This document shows positions 9,901 to 17,401 of a stretch of DNA of 64,000 bases, one piece after another. Under the pieces are notes generated by a model. That model did not search any database and was not told the DNA's origin. It saw nothing but the letters and a program-made list of their open reading frames with translations. The position numbers and the translations under genes were made by a program. The stretch is from Vicinamibacterales bacterium (GTDB lineage: Bacteria; Acidobacteriota; Vicinamibacteria; Vicinamibacterales; 2-12-FULL-66-21), in NCBI GenBank assembly GCA_035699745.1, contig DASSPH010000070.1, positions 60,938-124,937 on the forward strand. Reading direction: 5' to 3'. Within the stretch, counting starts at the first letter, position 1. Every line of letters begins with the position of its first letter.

Positions 9901-10564
9901 CCTGGTAGCTCGAGACCAGGACCTTCACCTCGGCGATCGACTCGACGTTCATCTGCAGCAGCACCGAGTTGCTGCCGGTGTCCATCGTGGAGATGCCGTC
10001 CATCATGATGTTGCTGTTGTTGCCGCCGGTCGACGACCGGTCGCCGACGCGCGACGGGTTGTTGCCGGTCACGCCGGGCGCGAGCGAGGCGAGCTGCACG
10101 AAGCTGCGGTTGGAGATCGGCAGGTTCTGCACCGCCTGGGTCGTCACCGTGAACGAGCGCTCGCCGCTCTGCGTCTGCACCAGCGGCGACTCGGCCTGCA
10201 CGGTGACGGTCTCGGTCAGCGCGCCCACCTCCACGACCAGCACGCCGAGGCCGACCCGATCGCCCGCGCTCATGCTCAACCCGCTGCGCTTGAGCGGCTT
10301 GAACCCCTGCATCGTCACTTCGAGCGTGTAGGTGTCGGGGGGGACGTTGACGATGACGAAGTCGCCCTGCGCGTTGGTGACGGCGGTCGGCAGCTGCGTG
10401 CCGCGCGCTTCGCTGGTGAGCACGACCGTGGCGCCGGGCACGACGAGCCCGGTGCCGTCCTTAATGGTGCCGGTGAAGGTCCCGGTGGTGAGCTGGGCCG
10501 CGGCGGGCGCCGCGATCAGCACGGTGAGGAGCAGAGCAACCGACGCCGACGTCCGTCCGACCAT
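6902..10564 (-). CDS. TonB-dependent receptor, Oar-like, with carboxypeptidase-regulatory N-domain
   Basis: Outer-membrane active transporter of 1220 residues. After a signal peptide ending near AAAQ (about residue 24) comes a CarboxypepD-reg-like domain (GTFTGTIKDGTGLVVPGATV). This is followed by a plug region (about 120-260, with SVLLQMNVESIAEVKV and YQAEYGRSSGVQVSAVTKSG) and a long barrel ending in LQIRFSF with a C-terminal Phe, as beta-barrel assembly signals do. Such receptors in Acidobacteriota are thought to import oligosaccharides or glycosides. The start ATG at 10564 has a GGGGAGG ribosome site. It is first in the leftward cassette and faces a LacI-type regulator across two operators. 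Confidence 0.93.
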   Translation of the reverse strand: MVGRTSASVALLLTVLIAAPAAAQLTTGTFTGTIKDGTGLVVPGATVVLTSEARGTQLPTAVTNAQGDFVIVNVPPDTYTLEVTMQGFKPLKRSGLSMSAGDRVGLGVLVVEVGALTETVTVQAESPLVQTQSGERSFTVTTQAVQNLPISNRSFVQLASLAPGVTGNNPSRVGDRSSTGGNNSNIMMDGISTMDTGSNSVLLQMNVESIAEVKVLVSSYQAEYGRSSGVQVSAVTKSGTNRFRGSAYDVMRQDRWNSNSRTNILNGDPKARVNEKDLGYTIGGPIGKPGGNNKLFFFYAHEYAPRTSGGDTVRFRFPTALERAGDFSQSLDNNGNLYPYVRDPLSGAPCNANNTAGCFQSGGVIGRIPADRLYQTGLNILKMYPMPNVTAAQYNFELVRPAEKLRANQPALRLDYQPTMKLRGTFKYAGWSQQDVIIPGTIPGWNDTRQYNPFVRTIATTVNYSVTNATFLEGTWGRAQNSLTGCALAQANTGPSFCRAAFPMNDNASLAGAGLQNLPFIFPEASVINQSYFAYEALNGVNPPIWDGTRISMVPNFAWGSRIANAPSNIPFPGYLNVNKTNDISISLTNVRGRHTLKAGFYNTHSYKAQQRQGWQGTINFQNDANNPLDTTFGYANAAVGVFSSFQQFSKYVEGSYVYDNTEGYVQDNWKVNNKWTLDYGIRLVRQQPQYDELGQAANFLPDQWSPGSAPYLYTAGCAATPCTGNNRQARDPRTGLLLGPATSVAIGTLVPNSGNTTNGLFLSGQGISKTTYIWPKLRVAPRFGTAYDVTGRQNLVLRGGGGLFFDRPAGNSIYQQVQNPPTIRNVTLRYSTLQSLTSGLATEAPPTLTVYQYESGLPSTWQWNGGVQMVLPWAVALDVEYTGQHAYNLVENVNINAIDFGTAYLAANQDPTVSSALPGGAAVTADQMRAFRGFGSITQAQPRGWLTSHSLQMSFNRRFRNGVSFGFNDAWLISQKGSAGARLQHNADGTFSERADQADADRLLGRFVPVKHTFKGNFVWDLPDLHGSGAAMKGLGLALNDWQLSGVWTGATGSAYTVGTSYQTGGSQNVTGSPDYGGRMRIVGDIGSGCSSDPLRQFVAAGFAPPLVNSVGLESGADYLRGCFQSTLDMSIARNIRFPGQKQLQIRLDVFNAPNSAITTGRNTTLSVASPLDPTPANLPYDASGNVVVSRSQPKNAGFGVANAYQAPRTMQLQIRFSF

Positions 10565-10601
10565 GGTTCCTCCCCTTTCGCGTTCCGGACCGTGTCATGA
10601 C

Positions 10602-10615
10602 TGAAATCGATTGCA
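10602..10615. promoter_or_regulatory. LacI-type operator O1
   Basis: TGAAATCGATTGCA matches the general LacI/GalR palindrome TGxAAxCGxTTxCA at every fixed base. It lies 37 bp upstream of the TonB receptor start and 88 bp upstream of the divergent LacI-type gene, so it can serve both promoters. Confidence 0.75.
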
Positions 10616-10652
10616 CCGATGACGGATTTCGAGGCCGGACGCTATCAGAGTC

Positions 10653-10666
10653 TGAAATCGGTTGCA
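10653..10666. promoter_or_regulatory. LacI-type operator O2
   Basis: TGAAATCGGTTGCA differs from O1 at one base. It starts 51 bp from O1, about five helical turns, so two bound dimers would lie on one face of the DNA. It is upstream of the regulator's -10 element, which fits autoregulation. Confidence 0.75.
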
Positions 10667-10689
10667 AGACCGCCCCGCCCGGCCCGGGC

Positions 10690-10695
10690 GATAAT
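10690..10695 (+). promoter_or_regulatory. Putative -10 element of the LacI-type gene (leaderless)
   Basis: GATAAT matches the -10 consensus at five of six bases and ends 8 bases before the ATG at 10704, so a start site 7-8 bases on would coincide with the start codon. No Shine-Dalgarno sequence precedes the ATG, and no good -35 is visible at 17 bp. Confidence 0.4.
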
Positions 10696-10703
10696 GGCGC
10701 GGC

Positions 10704-11717
10704 ATGCCCAACATCTACGAGGTCGCCAGACGCGCCCGCGTGTCGGCGGCGACGGTGTCGCGCGTCCTCAGCCGTCCCGACGTCGTCTCGGCCAAGACGC
10801 GGCAGCGGGTGCTGCGCGCCGTCGATCGGCTGGGCTACACGCCGAACTCCACCGCCAAGAACCTGCGGCAGGCGCGCACCGGCAAGCTGCTGGTCACCGT
10901 CCCCGACATCTCGAACCCGTTCTTCTCGCTGATCCTGCAGGGCATCGAGGAGGCCGCCCTCCGCGAGGACTATGCGGTGCTGTTCGGCGACACACAGCAC
11001 GACCCGGTGCGCGAGGAACGCTACGCGCTCATGCTGAAGAGCAAGGAAGCCGACGGGCTGATCTTCCTCGGCCACCGGCTCCCCGAAGCCGCCGCCGAAC
11101 TGGCCCGCGCCGCCGCGCCGCGCTGCGCGCCCGTGGTCAACGGCTGCGAGTTCAATCCGCGGCTGGGGGTGCCGAGCGTGCACATCGACAACGCCCGCGC
11201 CGCCGCCGACGTCATGCACGTGCTCTACGATCTCGGCCACCAGCGCATCGGCGTCATCACCGGCCCGCTCGCCAGCCCGTTGAGCCGCGATCGCCTGCGC
11301 GGCGCCACGACCACCGCGCGCAACCGCCGCGCGCAGAACCTGCTGGTCGTCTCCGGCGACTTCTCCGTCGAATCGGGCGCCGCCGGCGCCGCGCAATTGC
11401 TCGCCGCGGCGAAGCCGCCGACGGCAGTCTTCTGCTTCAACGACGAGATGGCGATGGGCGTGCTGGAAGCGGCGCGGCAGCGCCGGCTCCGGGTCCCGAG
11501 GGATCTCTCGGTGGTCGGCTTCGACGACATCCGCTTCGCGCGCTACACGCAGCCGCCGCTGACGACCGTGGCGCAGCCGATGCGCGCCATCGGCGAAGGC
11601 ACCGTCCGCCTCCTGCTCGCGATCATCGACGACGGCAGCGCCGCTCCCGACTCGGTGACGCTGCCCCACACCGTGGTCCGCCGGGGAAGCACCGCGCCGG
11701 CGCCGGCGCCGCGGTAG
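10704..11717 (+). CDS. LacI family transcriptional regulator
   Basis: 337-residue regulator with an N-terminal LacI helix-turn-helix (IYEVARRARVSAATVSRVL, residues 4-22) and hinge helix region (GYTPNSTAKNLRQ, about 48-60), then a periplasmic-binding-protein-like sugar-sensing domain (about 65-330). Family members bind palindromic operators and are released by a sugar or sugar derivative. It is divergent from the TonB receptor cassette, and two matching operators lie between them. It therefore most likely controls uptake and oxidation of the same sugar and its own synthesis. The effector is unknown. Confidence 0.93.
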   Translation: MPNIYEVARRARVSAATVSRVLSRPDVVSAKTRQRVLRAVDRLGYTPNSTAKNLRQARTGKLLVTVPDISNPFFSLILQGIEEAALREDYAVLFGDTQHDPVREERYALMLKSKEADGLIFLGHRLPEAAAELARAAAPRCAPVVNGCEFNPRLGVPSVHIDNARAAADVMHVLYDLGHQRIGVITGPLASPLSRDRLRGATTTARNRRAQNLLVVSGDFSVESGAAGAAQLLAAAKPPTAVFCFNDEMAMGVLEAARQRRLRVPRDLSVVGFDDIRFARYTQPPLTTVAQPMRAIGEGTVRLLLAIIDDGSAAPDSVTLPHTVVRRGSTAPAPAPR

Positions 11718-11726
11718 CCCCCTCGA

Positions 11727-13478
11727 TCAGCGCACCAGCGCCTTCTGCGCCGCCGCCCACGCGCGCACGCGATCGCGATACGCGGCCACCCTGCCGGGAA
11801 GCTCGCCGGCGCGGTCGCGCGACTCACCCGGATCGGCGCAGACGTCGTACAGGGACGATCGGCCGCCATCGATGTCGTGGACGTACTTCCAGCAGCCATC
11901 CGCGAGCCCGAGCCAGCCGGTCGAATAGTCGGTGAAGAACAGCGCCATGCGGTGACCGGCGGTCAGCAGCGAGGTCCCCTGATGCAGCCTCTCCGCCGGG
12001 AGGCCGAGCAGGTCGAGGATCGTCGGCGCCGTGTCGATCGCGCTGACGACGCGCTGGAGCCGCCGCTCGCGATCGATCGCCCCCGCCGCGGCGATCAGAT
12101 ACGGCACGCGGACGTTCTCCTCGTGGATGAACAGGGTGTGCGCGAAGTTGCCGGGATGCTCGCCGAAGGCCTCGCCGTGGTCGCCGAACACGACGACCAG
12201 CGTCTCGTCGTCGAGGCCGAGCCGGCGCAGGCCGTCGAGCAGCAGGCCGAGCGCCTGATCGGACTCGTGAAGCGAGTTCAGGTAGCGGGTGAAGTCGTCG
12301 CGGCCGCGGAACGGCCCCGGCGTGGCGGCCTCGTACGGATGGTGGCCGGCGATGGGCAGATAGGTCAGGAAGAACCGCTCGCCGCGCAGCGACGCGATCC
12401 AGTCGAGCATCCGGCGGACCGTCGACGCGTCGTCGATGCCGAAGCTCGAGTCCACCTGGCCGCCGATCGCGCCCGCGTCCTCGAGCCGCTCGAAGCCGCG
12501 GCCTTCGATCATCGCCGGCATGCCGAGATACTCGAACCGGCCGGAGTGAAACAGGGCCGTGCGGTAGCCGGCGCGGCGCAGGATTGCCGGAAGCGGCGCG
12601 CACGGCACGCCGGCGTACAGCTCCGGAGGCGTATCGAAGGCCGGGTACCGCGAACAGAGCGTGGCGAACAGGCCCTTGATGCTCTCCGGATACACCGCGT
12701 AGGCGCGCTCGACGACGATCGCTCGTCGCGCGAGCGCCGTGAGATTCGGCATCGGATCCACGTCCGCGCCGTACGTCTTCAGGTGCCGCGATCCGGTGGA
12801 CTCGAGCGCCACGACGACGACATTGCGTCCGCGCATCGCGCCGCGCAGGGCGGAGAGATCCTCCGCCGTCCGCTGCGGAAACGGACTCGCCCGCCAGTCG
12901 TCGTCGGCGGCGAGCGGCGTGACGCGAGGCAGGCTCGTCGCCACCAGGGCGCCGATGGCGTTGCGATGCAGCCCGAACGTGTTCACGCGCGTCGTCGCGA
13001 TCGCGCCGAGGGGGACGAAGGCGAGCCCGAGCGCGATGGCCCACGCCCGGATCCTCGGCGTCCGCCGCGCCAGCAGCAGCGGCAGCGCGATCGCCAGCCC
13101 CAGCGGGATCGCGAGCGCGATCAGGTTGGCGGCCGTGACGTAGTGGCGGACGGCGTCGGCGAGCGGTCCGCGCGCGGCGCGCGCCATCGTCCAGGTCAGC
13201 GGCGTCGACAGCACGCGCGCGATCGGCACGTTCAGCGCGGCGTAGGCGGCGATCGCGGCGTACGCCGTCCACGCCGCGGCGGGCCGCTTCACGATGCGGT
13301 CGAACGCGAGGAACACCAGAACGACGCAGACGTCCTGCCAGAAAAAGGCGAACGGGGACCAGGCGGACAGCGGGACGGGACGGCCCGCGAGCGCGATCGC
13401 CTTGGCGCTCGCCAGGACGGCGAGCAGGGCGATTGCTCTCAGCGCGTGACCAGGTTGAGCCGCTTCAGCAGCAGCCAC
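11727..13478 (-). CDS. Membrane-anchored sulfatase / LTA-synthase-like alkaline phosphatase superfamily protein
   Basis: The N-terminal third holds about five hydrophobic helices, then an exported alkaline-phosphatase-fold domain. Motifs: VVVVALESTGSRHLKTYG (first metal-binding strand), PESIKGLFATLCSRYP (around the nucleophile), and VVVFGDHGEAFGEH (second metal site). The architecture matches lipoteichoic-acid synthase or phosphoethanolamine transferase relatives, which move headgroups on lipids or glycans, rather than soluble sulfatases. The frame stays open far upstream into the desaturase gene. I prefer GTG at 13478, with GGAGG about 12 bases before it; ATG at 13511 is the alternative. Either start overlaps the preceding desaturase gene, so coupling is likely. 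It ends 10 bp from the convergent LacI gene. Confidence 0.8.
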   Translation of the reverse strand: MAAAEAAQPGHALRAIALLAVLASAKAIALAGRPVPLSAWSPFAFFWQDVCVVLVFLAFDRIVKRPAAAWTAYAAIAAYAALNVPIARVLSTPLTWTMARAARGPLADAVRHYVTAANLIALAIPLGLAIALPLLLARRTPRIRAWAIALGLAFVPLGAIATTRVNTFGLHRNAIGALVATSLPRVTPLAADDDWRASPFPQRTAEDLSALRGAMRGRNVVVVALESTGSRHLKTYGADVDPMPNLTALARRAIVVERAYAVYPESIKGLFATLCSRYPAFDTPPELYAGVPCAPLPAILRRAGYRTALFHSGRFEYLGMPAMIEGRGFERLEDAGAIGGQVDSSFGIDDASTVRRMLDWIASLRGERFFLTYLPIAGHHPYEAATPGPFRGRDDFTRYLNSLHESDQALGLLLDGLRRLGLDDETLVVVFGDHGEAFGEHPGNFAHTLFIHEENVRVPYLIAAAGAIDRERRLQRVVSAIDTAPTILDLLGLPAERLHQGTSLLTAGHRMALFFTDYSTGWLGLADGCWKYVHDIDGGRSSLYDVCADPGESRDRAGELPGRVAAYRDRVRAWAAAQKALVR

Positions 13479-14578
13479 GACACCGGGACGCCTCCACCGC
13501 GCCGCTTCCATATCCAGTCGTGGACGACCGCCGCCGCCGCGGGCGGATGGCGGTACACGCGCTCGCGGTCGCCGATGAAGGCGAGCGGAATGACGACGAG
13601 GTCCGCGGGTTCGGGCACCGCGGGATCGAACAGCCGCTGCTCGCACTCGACCGAAGACGGCAGGTACGCCGCCGCGATGTCGAGATGCTCCCGCCTGGCG
13701 TCGACCACCGTCAGCAACGCGTCGGGGAGCAGCCGGCGCACCACCAGCGCGGTTCGCGGAAAGAGACCGCCGCCGACGATGGTGACGCGGCGTATCGACG
13801 GGAGCTGCGGCAGCAGCGCCGCGAACGCGCGTTCGTGCGCCCCGACCACGAACCGCTGCAGCCGCGGCGATCGCAGCACCACGCGCTCGAGCGATTCGAG
13901 CGACACGGCGTCCAGCCAGCGGAGGACCGGCGGCCACCGGCTGGCGCGGGCGCCGTCGCGCGGCGCGCCGGGCAGGCGGGTCCAGTGCTCGCCCGGCCGC
14001 CGGTGATGCTCGGCGTGATACCCGTCGTTGAAGAAGGCGCGGTTGTACAGCCAGCCGTAGTGGCTGGTGGTGCCGCGCGCGTGCTCGAAATGCCCCTGCA
14101 GCGCGCACAGCCCCAGCCCGGCGAGGTAGCCGGGCGCGTAGACCAGCAGCAGGAATCGCGCGTCGAGCAGCGCGATCGCCGTCCATGCGGTCAGCACGAG
14201 CGCCGCTTCGACGGCCGCCTGACGCGTCCACAAGGGCGGCGCCGGCGCCGGCCGAGCGGCGCGTTCGGGATGGTCCTCGAGGACGTGCTCGTGATGATGG
14301 CGCAGGTGGCGCGCGCGCCAGAGGCTCTGCGGGACGCCCATCAGCACGCTCAGGAACAGCGCGTACGCGCGATTCAGCCGGCGCGATCGGAAGAACGGCG
14401 TGTGGATGAAGTTATGCGCCGCGGTGTTCGCCGTCCACCAGAGGCCGACGGCGATCAACAGGATCGAGGGCGCGGCCACCAGGAGCGCGGCATAGCCCAG
14501 CGACAGCGCGATCAGGACCGCGTCCCAGCCGGAGTAGCGCAGGAGATGGATCGATCTGGCGCCGACGGTGCCGTGCAC
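13439..14578 (-). CDS. Fatty acid desaturase-like protein fused to a Rossmann (methyltransferase-like) domain
   Basis: 379 residues. Residues 1-200 form a membrane di-iron desaturase/hydroxylase-like region with His boxes H55-NFI-H59, H91-LRHHHE-H98 and GYHAEHH (186-192), plus HFEH at 163-166, between hydrophobic helices. Residues 263-375 start with a glycine-rich nucleotide-binding turn (VTIVGGGLFPRTA) followed by an acidic strand end (LTVVDA), typical of SAM- or NAD-binding Rossmann folds. The fusion is unusual. The start is GTG at 14578 with GGAGG just upstream. The gene lies between a small secreted protein and a membrane sulfatase-like enzyme, suggesting lipid or envelope modification. 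No substrate can be assigned. Confidence 0.75.
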   Translation of the reverse strand: MHGTVGARSIHLLRYSGWDAVLIALSLGYAALLVAAPSILLIAVGLWWTANTAAHNFIHTPFFRSRRLNRAYALFLSVLMGVPQSLWRARHLRHHHEHVLEDHPERAARPAPAPPLWTRQAAVEAALVLTAWTAIALLDARFLLLVYAPGYLAGLGLCALQGHFEHARGTTSHYGWLYNRAFFNDGYHAEHHRRPGEHWTRLPGAPRDGARASRWPPVLRWLDAVSLESLERVVLRSPRLQRFVVGAHERAFAALLPQLPSIRRVTIVGGGLFPRTALVVRRLLPDALLTVVDARREHLDIAAAYLPSSVECEQRLFDPAVPEPADLVVIPLAFIGDRERVYRHPPAAAAVVHDWIWKRRGGGVPVSWLLLKRLNLVTR

Positions 14579-14593
14579 GGGTGCCTCCGTGTG

Positions 14594-15070
14594 CTAGCGT
14601 CCGCGCAGCACGGCTTTGATGCGCTCGATGACCGGCAGCGACTCGTGTCCCGCCGAGAGACGCGTCAGGCCGCGTTCGATCGGATACACGTCCGGCGACG
14701 CCGGCGGCTCGTCGGCCTTGCGAACGCGCCCGGTGGGAAGGTACCGCCCGCCGAACCCGATGCCGATGTCCTTCCCCGCGACCGACTGCAGGTCCGCCCA
14801 TTCGCGGCGGCACACGGCCAGCTGCGCCGCCGGACAGGAATAGTAGAGATAGCCGCGCTGCGCCTCGCCGTAGCCGCTGCCGCGCTTGCCGTCCGAGAAC
14901 GCGAACGCGCCGCGGATGACGATCCGCTCCGGAGCGCTGTCGCTCGGTTCCAGCACGACCTTGTCGATCACGGCATAGACGCCGACGAAGTCACTGGCCC
15001 CGAGCGTCGCCGTCGCCGCGACGACGCAGGCGCCGGCGAGCACCAGACCGCCGATACTGCTCAGTCTCAT
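14594..15070 (-). CDS. Small secreted protein of unknown function
   Basis: 158 residues from ATG at 15070, which has an AAAGGA ribosome site; a longer in-frame start at 15112 lacks one. A signal peptide covers about residues 1-25 (LVLAGACVVAATATLGAS). The mature part has a strand-rich centre with two cysteines about 8 apart (YYSCPAAQLAVC) that may form a disulfide, and the motif GIGFGGRYLPTGRVR. I do not recognise the family. It ends 15 bp before the desaturase start and probably begins a three-gene operon running leftwards to the membrane sulfatase. Confidence 0.65.
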   Translation of the reverse strand: MRLSSIGGLVLAGACVVAATATLGASDFVGVYAVIDKVVLEPSDSAPERIVIRGAFAFSDGKRGSGYGEAQRGYLYYSCPAAQLAVCRREWADLQSVAGKDIGIGFGGRYLPTGRVRKADEPPASPDVYPIERGLTRLSAGHESLPVIERIKAVLRGR

Positions 15071-15154
15071 GGCACGTCCTTTCGAATCCGGGTCACGCAG
15101 AGAGGACGGCATCGGGCTCGGGGTGTTAGCGGATGACTAGCGGCGACTGGGTAG

Positions 15155-15660
15155 CTCGAGGTTCTTCGGGTTCCACGGTCCACGGGTTCCACGGGTCCAC
15201 GGGTTCTTCGGGTTCCACGGGTTCTTCGGGTTCCACGGGTTCCACGGGTTCCACGGGTTCCACGGGTCCACGGGTTCTTCGGGTTCCACGGGTTCCACGG
15301 GTTCTCCGGGTTCGGGTTCTTCGGGTTCGGAGTTCGGGGTTCTCGGTTCGGGGTTCACGGTTCGGGGTTCTCGGTTCGGGGTTCACGGTTCGGGGTTCTC
15401 GCGGACGCTCGACTTTTCGCGGGAACCGCGGAGAACCCGAACCCGGAGCAACCCGAACCCGGAGAACCCGGAGAACCCGTGGAACCCGTAGAACCTGAAC
15501 CGCCGAACCAGAACCCGGAGCAACCAGAATCCGGAGAACCCGGAGAACCCGTGGAACCCGTAGAACCTGAACCGCCGAACCCAGAACCCGGAGCAACCCG
15601 AACCCGGAGAACCAGGAGAACCCGTGGAACCCGTAGAACCCGAACAACCCGTGCGCCCGA
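15155..15660. repeat. Tandem repeat array with opposing GGTTC and GAACC arms
   Basis: This fills most of the 624-bp gap from 15071 to 15694; I see no gene in the rest of the gap. The left part (15155-15402) is built of about 9-base words such as GGTTCCACG and GGTTCTTCG, changing to GGTTCGGGGTTCTC words. The right part (15424-15660) holds three copies of a ~72-bp unit with starts of CGGAGCAACC at 15444, 15516 and 15589. The arms are complementary in style: 15289-15307 is the exact reverse complement of 15470-15488. Open frames across it are Gly-Ser-Thr or Glu-Pro-Val repeats and are not genes. Confidence 0.9.
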
Positions 15661-15694
15661 AGGACCCCTGCCCTCCGAAGAACCCCCGTCAGTC

Positions 15695-17401
15695 TCAGTA
15701 GAGAGAGAACGCGTAGAGGGTGTCGCCGACCGCGACCAGCACGTACTGCTTGCCACCCACCTGGAACGTCTGCGGCGCGTTCGACGGCGAGCCGATGCGC
15801 GAGTGCCAGAGCGGCTTGCCGCTGGTCGCGTCGAAGGCGACCAGATTGCCGCCGCCATCGCCGGTGAACACCAGCCGTCCCGCGGTGGCGAGGATCCCCC
15901 CGGATCCGCCGGCGCCGCTCACGCCCGGGAACTCATGCCGCCAGACCGCCTTGCCGGTCTTGTAGTCGATGGCGCGCAGCGCGCTCGGCCAGGCGCCGAC
16001 CTGCCCGACCGCCTTGCCGGCCAGTCCCATCGATCCGCGCGGATCGGTCTCCGTCAGGTACAGCAGGTTGAAGCCGTTGCGCTCGTGGACGTAGAACAGC
16101 CCGGTATCGGGTGAGTAGGCCGGCGGCGGCCAGTTGGTCACGCCCCCTTCGACCGGCGACACCAGCGAGCCTGGAACCGTCGCTTCCTTCTCGGGATTCG
16201 GATCCGGCGCGAGATTCTTGCGGATCCCCTTGGCCCAGTTCGTCGTGGTGCCGAACATCGACGAGACGATCGGCTCGCCGGTGACGCGATCGACGGTGAA
16301 GAAGTAGCCGTTGCGCGCCGCCGTGGAGATCACCTTCCGCGCCCGCCCGTTGATCGTGCCGTCGATCAGAATCGGCGTCTGCGCCGAGTCCCAGTCGTGG
16401 GTGTCGTGCGGCGACGTCTGGTAGTGCCACACGATCTTGCCGGTGTCGACGTTGAAGGCCACGAGCGAGCACGAGTACAGGTTGTCCCCGGGACGCCCCT
16501 GGCCGGTGTAGCCCGGCGTCGGGTTGCCGGTGCCGATGATGTAGAGCCGCGTTTCCGGATCGAACACGCCGGGGATCCACGTCTGGGCGCCGCCGTGGCG
16601 CGCCGCGTCGAGGCTCGGCCAGGTCTCGAGGCCGGGATCGCCCGGGTTCATCGGCACGGTGTAGGTCTTCCACTTCAGCTTGCCGGTCTCGGGATCGTAC
16701 GACTGCAGGAAGCCGGGCATGTCGAGGTCGTTGCCGGTGCCGACGATGACGTGGTTGTCGACGATCATCGGCGCGGGCGTCGAGAAATACTGCTCCTCGA
16801 AGCTGGCAATCTCGACGTGCCACCGCTCCTTGCCGGTGCGCGCGTCGAGCGACACGAGGTAGTTGTCGGGCGTCTCGAAGAACAGGTAGTTGTTCCACAG
16901 CGCCGCGCCGCGGTTGCCGATGTGCGTGCCGCCGCGCGTCTTCCAGAAATAGCGCCACAGCTCGCGCCCGGTATGCGCGTCAATCGCCCAGACGTTGTCG
17001 GGCGCGGTCACGTAGAGGACGTCGTTCACCTCCAGGATCGAGCCCTTGACGTTGGCCCCCTGGAACGCAAACTCCTCGGGCCCTTCGCCCCCGACGTTGA
17101 CCGTCGCCGGGCCGCCGCCGCCGCCGCGGCCGCCGCCGCGCCCGCCCCCGCCGCCGCCGACGGGCGGCAGCCCCGACGTCAGGCGCGACACCCACGCCAG
17201 CGTGAGGTTCCTGACGGTCGACTGATTGATCTCGGCCAGCGAGCTGTACCGGCGGCCGGTGTAGTCGCCGGAGTAGCTCGTCCAGTCGTCGCCCAGCGGC
17301 TTCTTCAGCGCCGCCGGATCGAGCACCACTTTCTCCTGGGCGAGCAGGACCGGACCGGCAAGGAATGACGCGGTCAGCAGGAAGCGGAATGTACGGCTCA
17401 T
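15695..17401 (-). CDS. Quinoprotein (PQQ-type) dehydrogenase, exported (second copy)
   Basis: 568 residues, clearly paralogous to the quinoprotein at 4193-5950 and with the same plan: signal peptide (about 1-21), lead DDWTSYSGDYTGRRYSSL, a Gly/Arg-rich insertion (near residues 84-100), the HIGNRGAALW segment without the Cys-Cys pair, GTGNDLDMPG in place of the usual Ca-Glu segment, GTGNPTPGY, and SPHDTHDWDSAQTP around the catalytic Asp. Its start overlaps the end of the cytochrome c gene by 4 bp. No regulator, receptor or other oxidoreductase is attached, so the substrate is not indicated. Exported oxidation of a sugar or alcohol with electrons passed to the cytochrome is inferred. Confidence 0.85.
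   Translation of the reverse strand: MSRTFRFLLTASFLAGPVLLAQEKVVLDPAALKKPLGDDWTSYSGDYTGRRYSSLAEINQSTVRNLTLAWVSRLTSGLPPVGGGGGGRGGGRGGGGGPATVNVGGEGPEEFAFQGANVKGSILEVNDVLYVTAPDNVWAIDAHTGRELWRYFWKTRGGTHIGNRGAALWNNYLFFETPDNYLVSLDARTGKERWHVEIASFEEQYFSTPAPMIVDNHVIVGTGNDLDMPGFLQSYDPETGKLKWKTYTVPMNPGDPGLETWPSLDAARHGGAQTWIPGVFDPETRLYIIGTGNPTPGYTGQGRPGDNLYSCSLVAFNVDTGKIVWHYQTSPHDTHDWDSAQTPILIDGTINGRARKVISTAARNGYFFTVDRVTGEPIVSSMFGTTTNWAKGIRKNLAPDPNPEKEATVPGSLVSPVEGGVTNWPPPAYSPDTGLFYVHERNGFNLLYLTETDPRGSMGLAGKAVGQVGAWPSALRAIDYKTGKAVWRHEFPGVSGAGGSGGILATAGRLVFTGDGGGNLVAFDATSGKPLWHSRIGSPSNAPQTFQVGGKQYVLVAVGDTLYAFSLY

Noticed and set aside
5753..10600. A 1615-codon open frame on the plus strand
   Set aside because: It is antisense to the quinoprotein, cytochrome and TonB receptor genes, Arg-rich and without any domain; an effect of high GC at third positions.
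11727..14231. An 834-residue fusion of the membrane sulfatase with further N-terminal sequence
   Set aside because: The extra N-terminal part is Arg-rich shadow of the desaturase gene; the real protein starts near 13478.
15424..15660. CRISPR-like array
   Set aside because: Units of ~72 bp differ along their whole length and there are no unique spacers or cas genes.
15126..15858. Open frames coding Gly-Ser-Thr, Phe-Gly or Glu-Pro-Val repeats
   Set aside because: They are translations of the tandem repeat array; every frame on both strands is equally repetitive.
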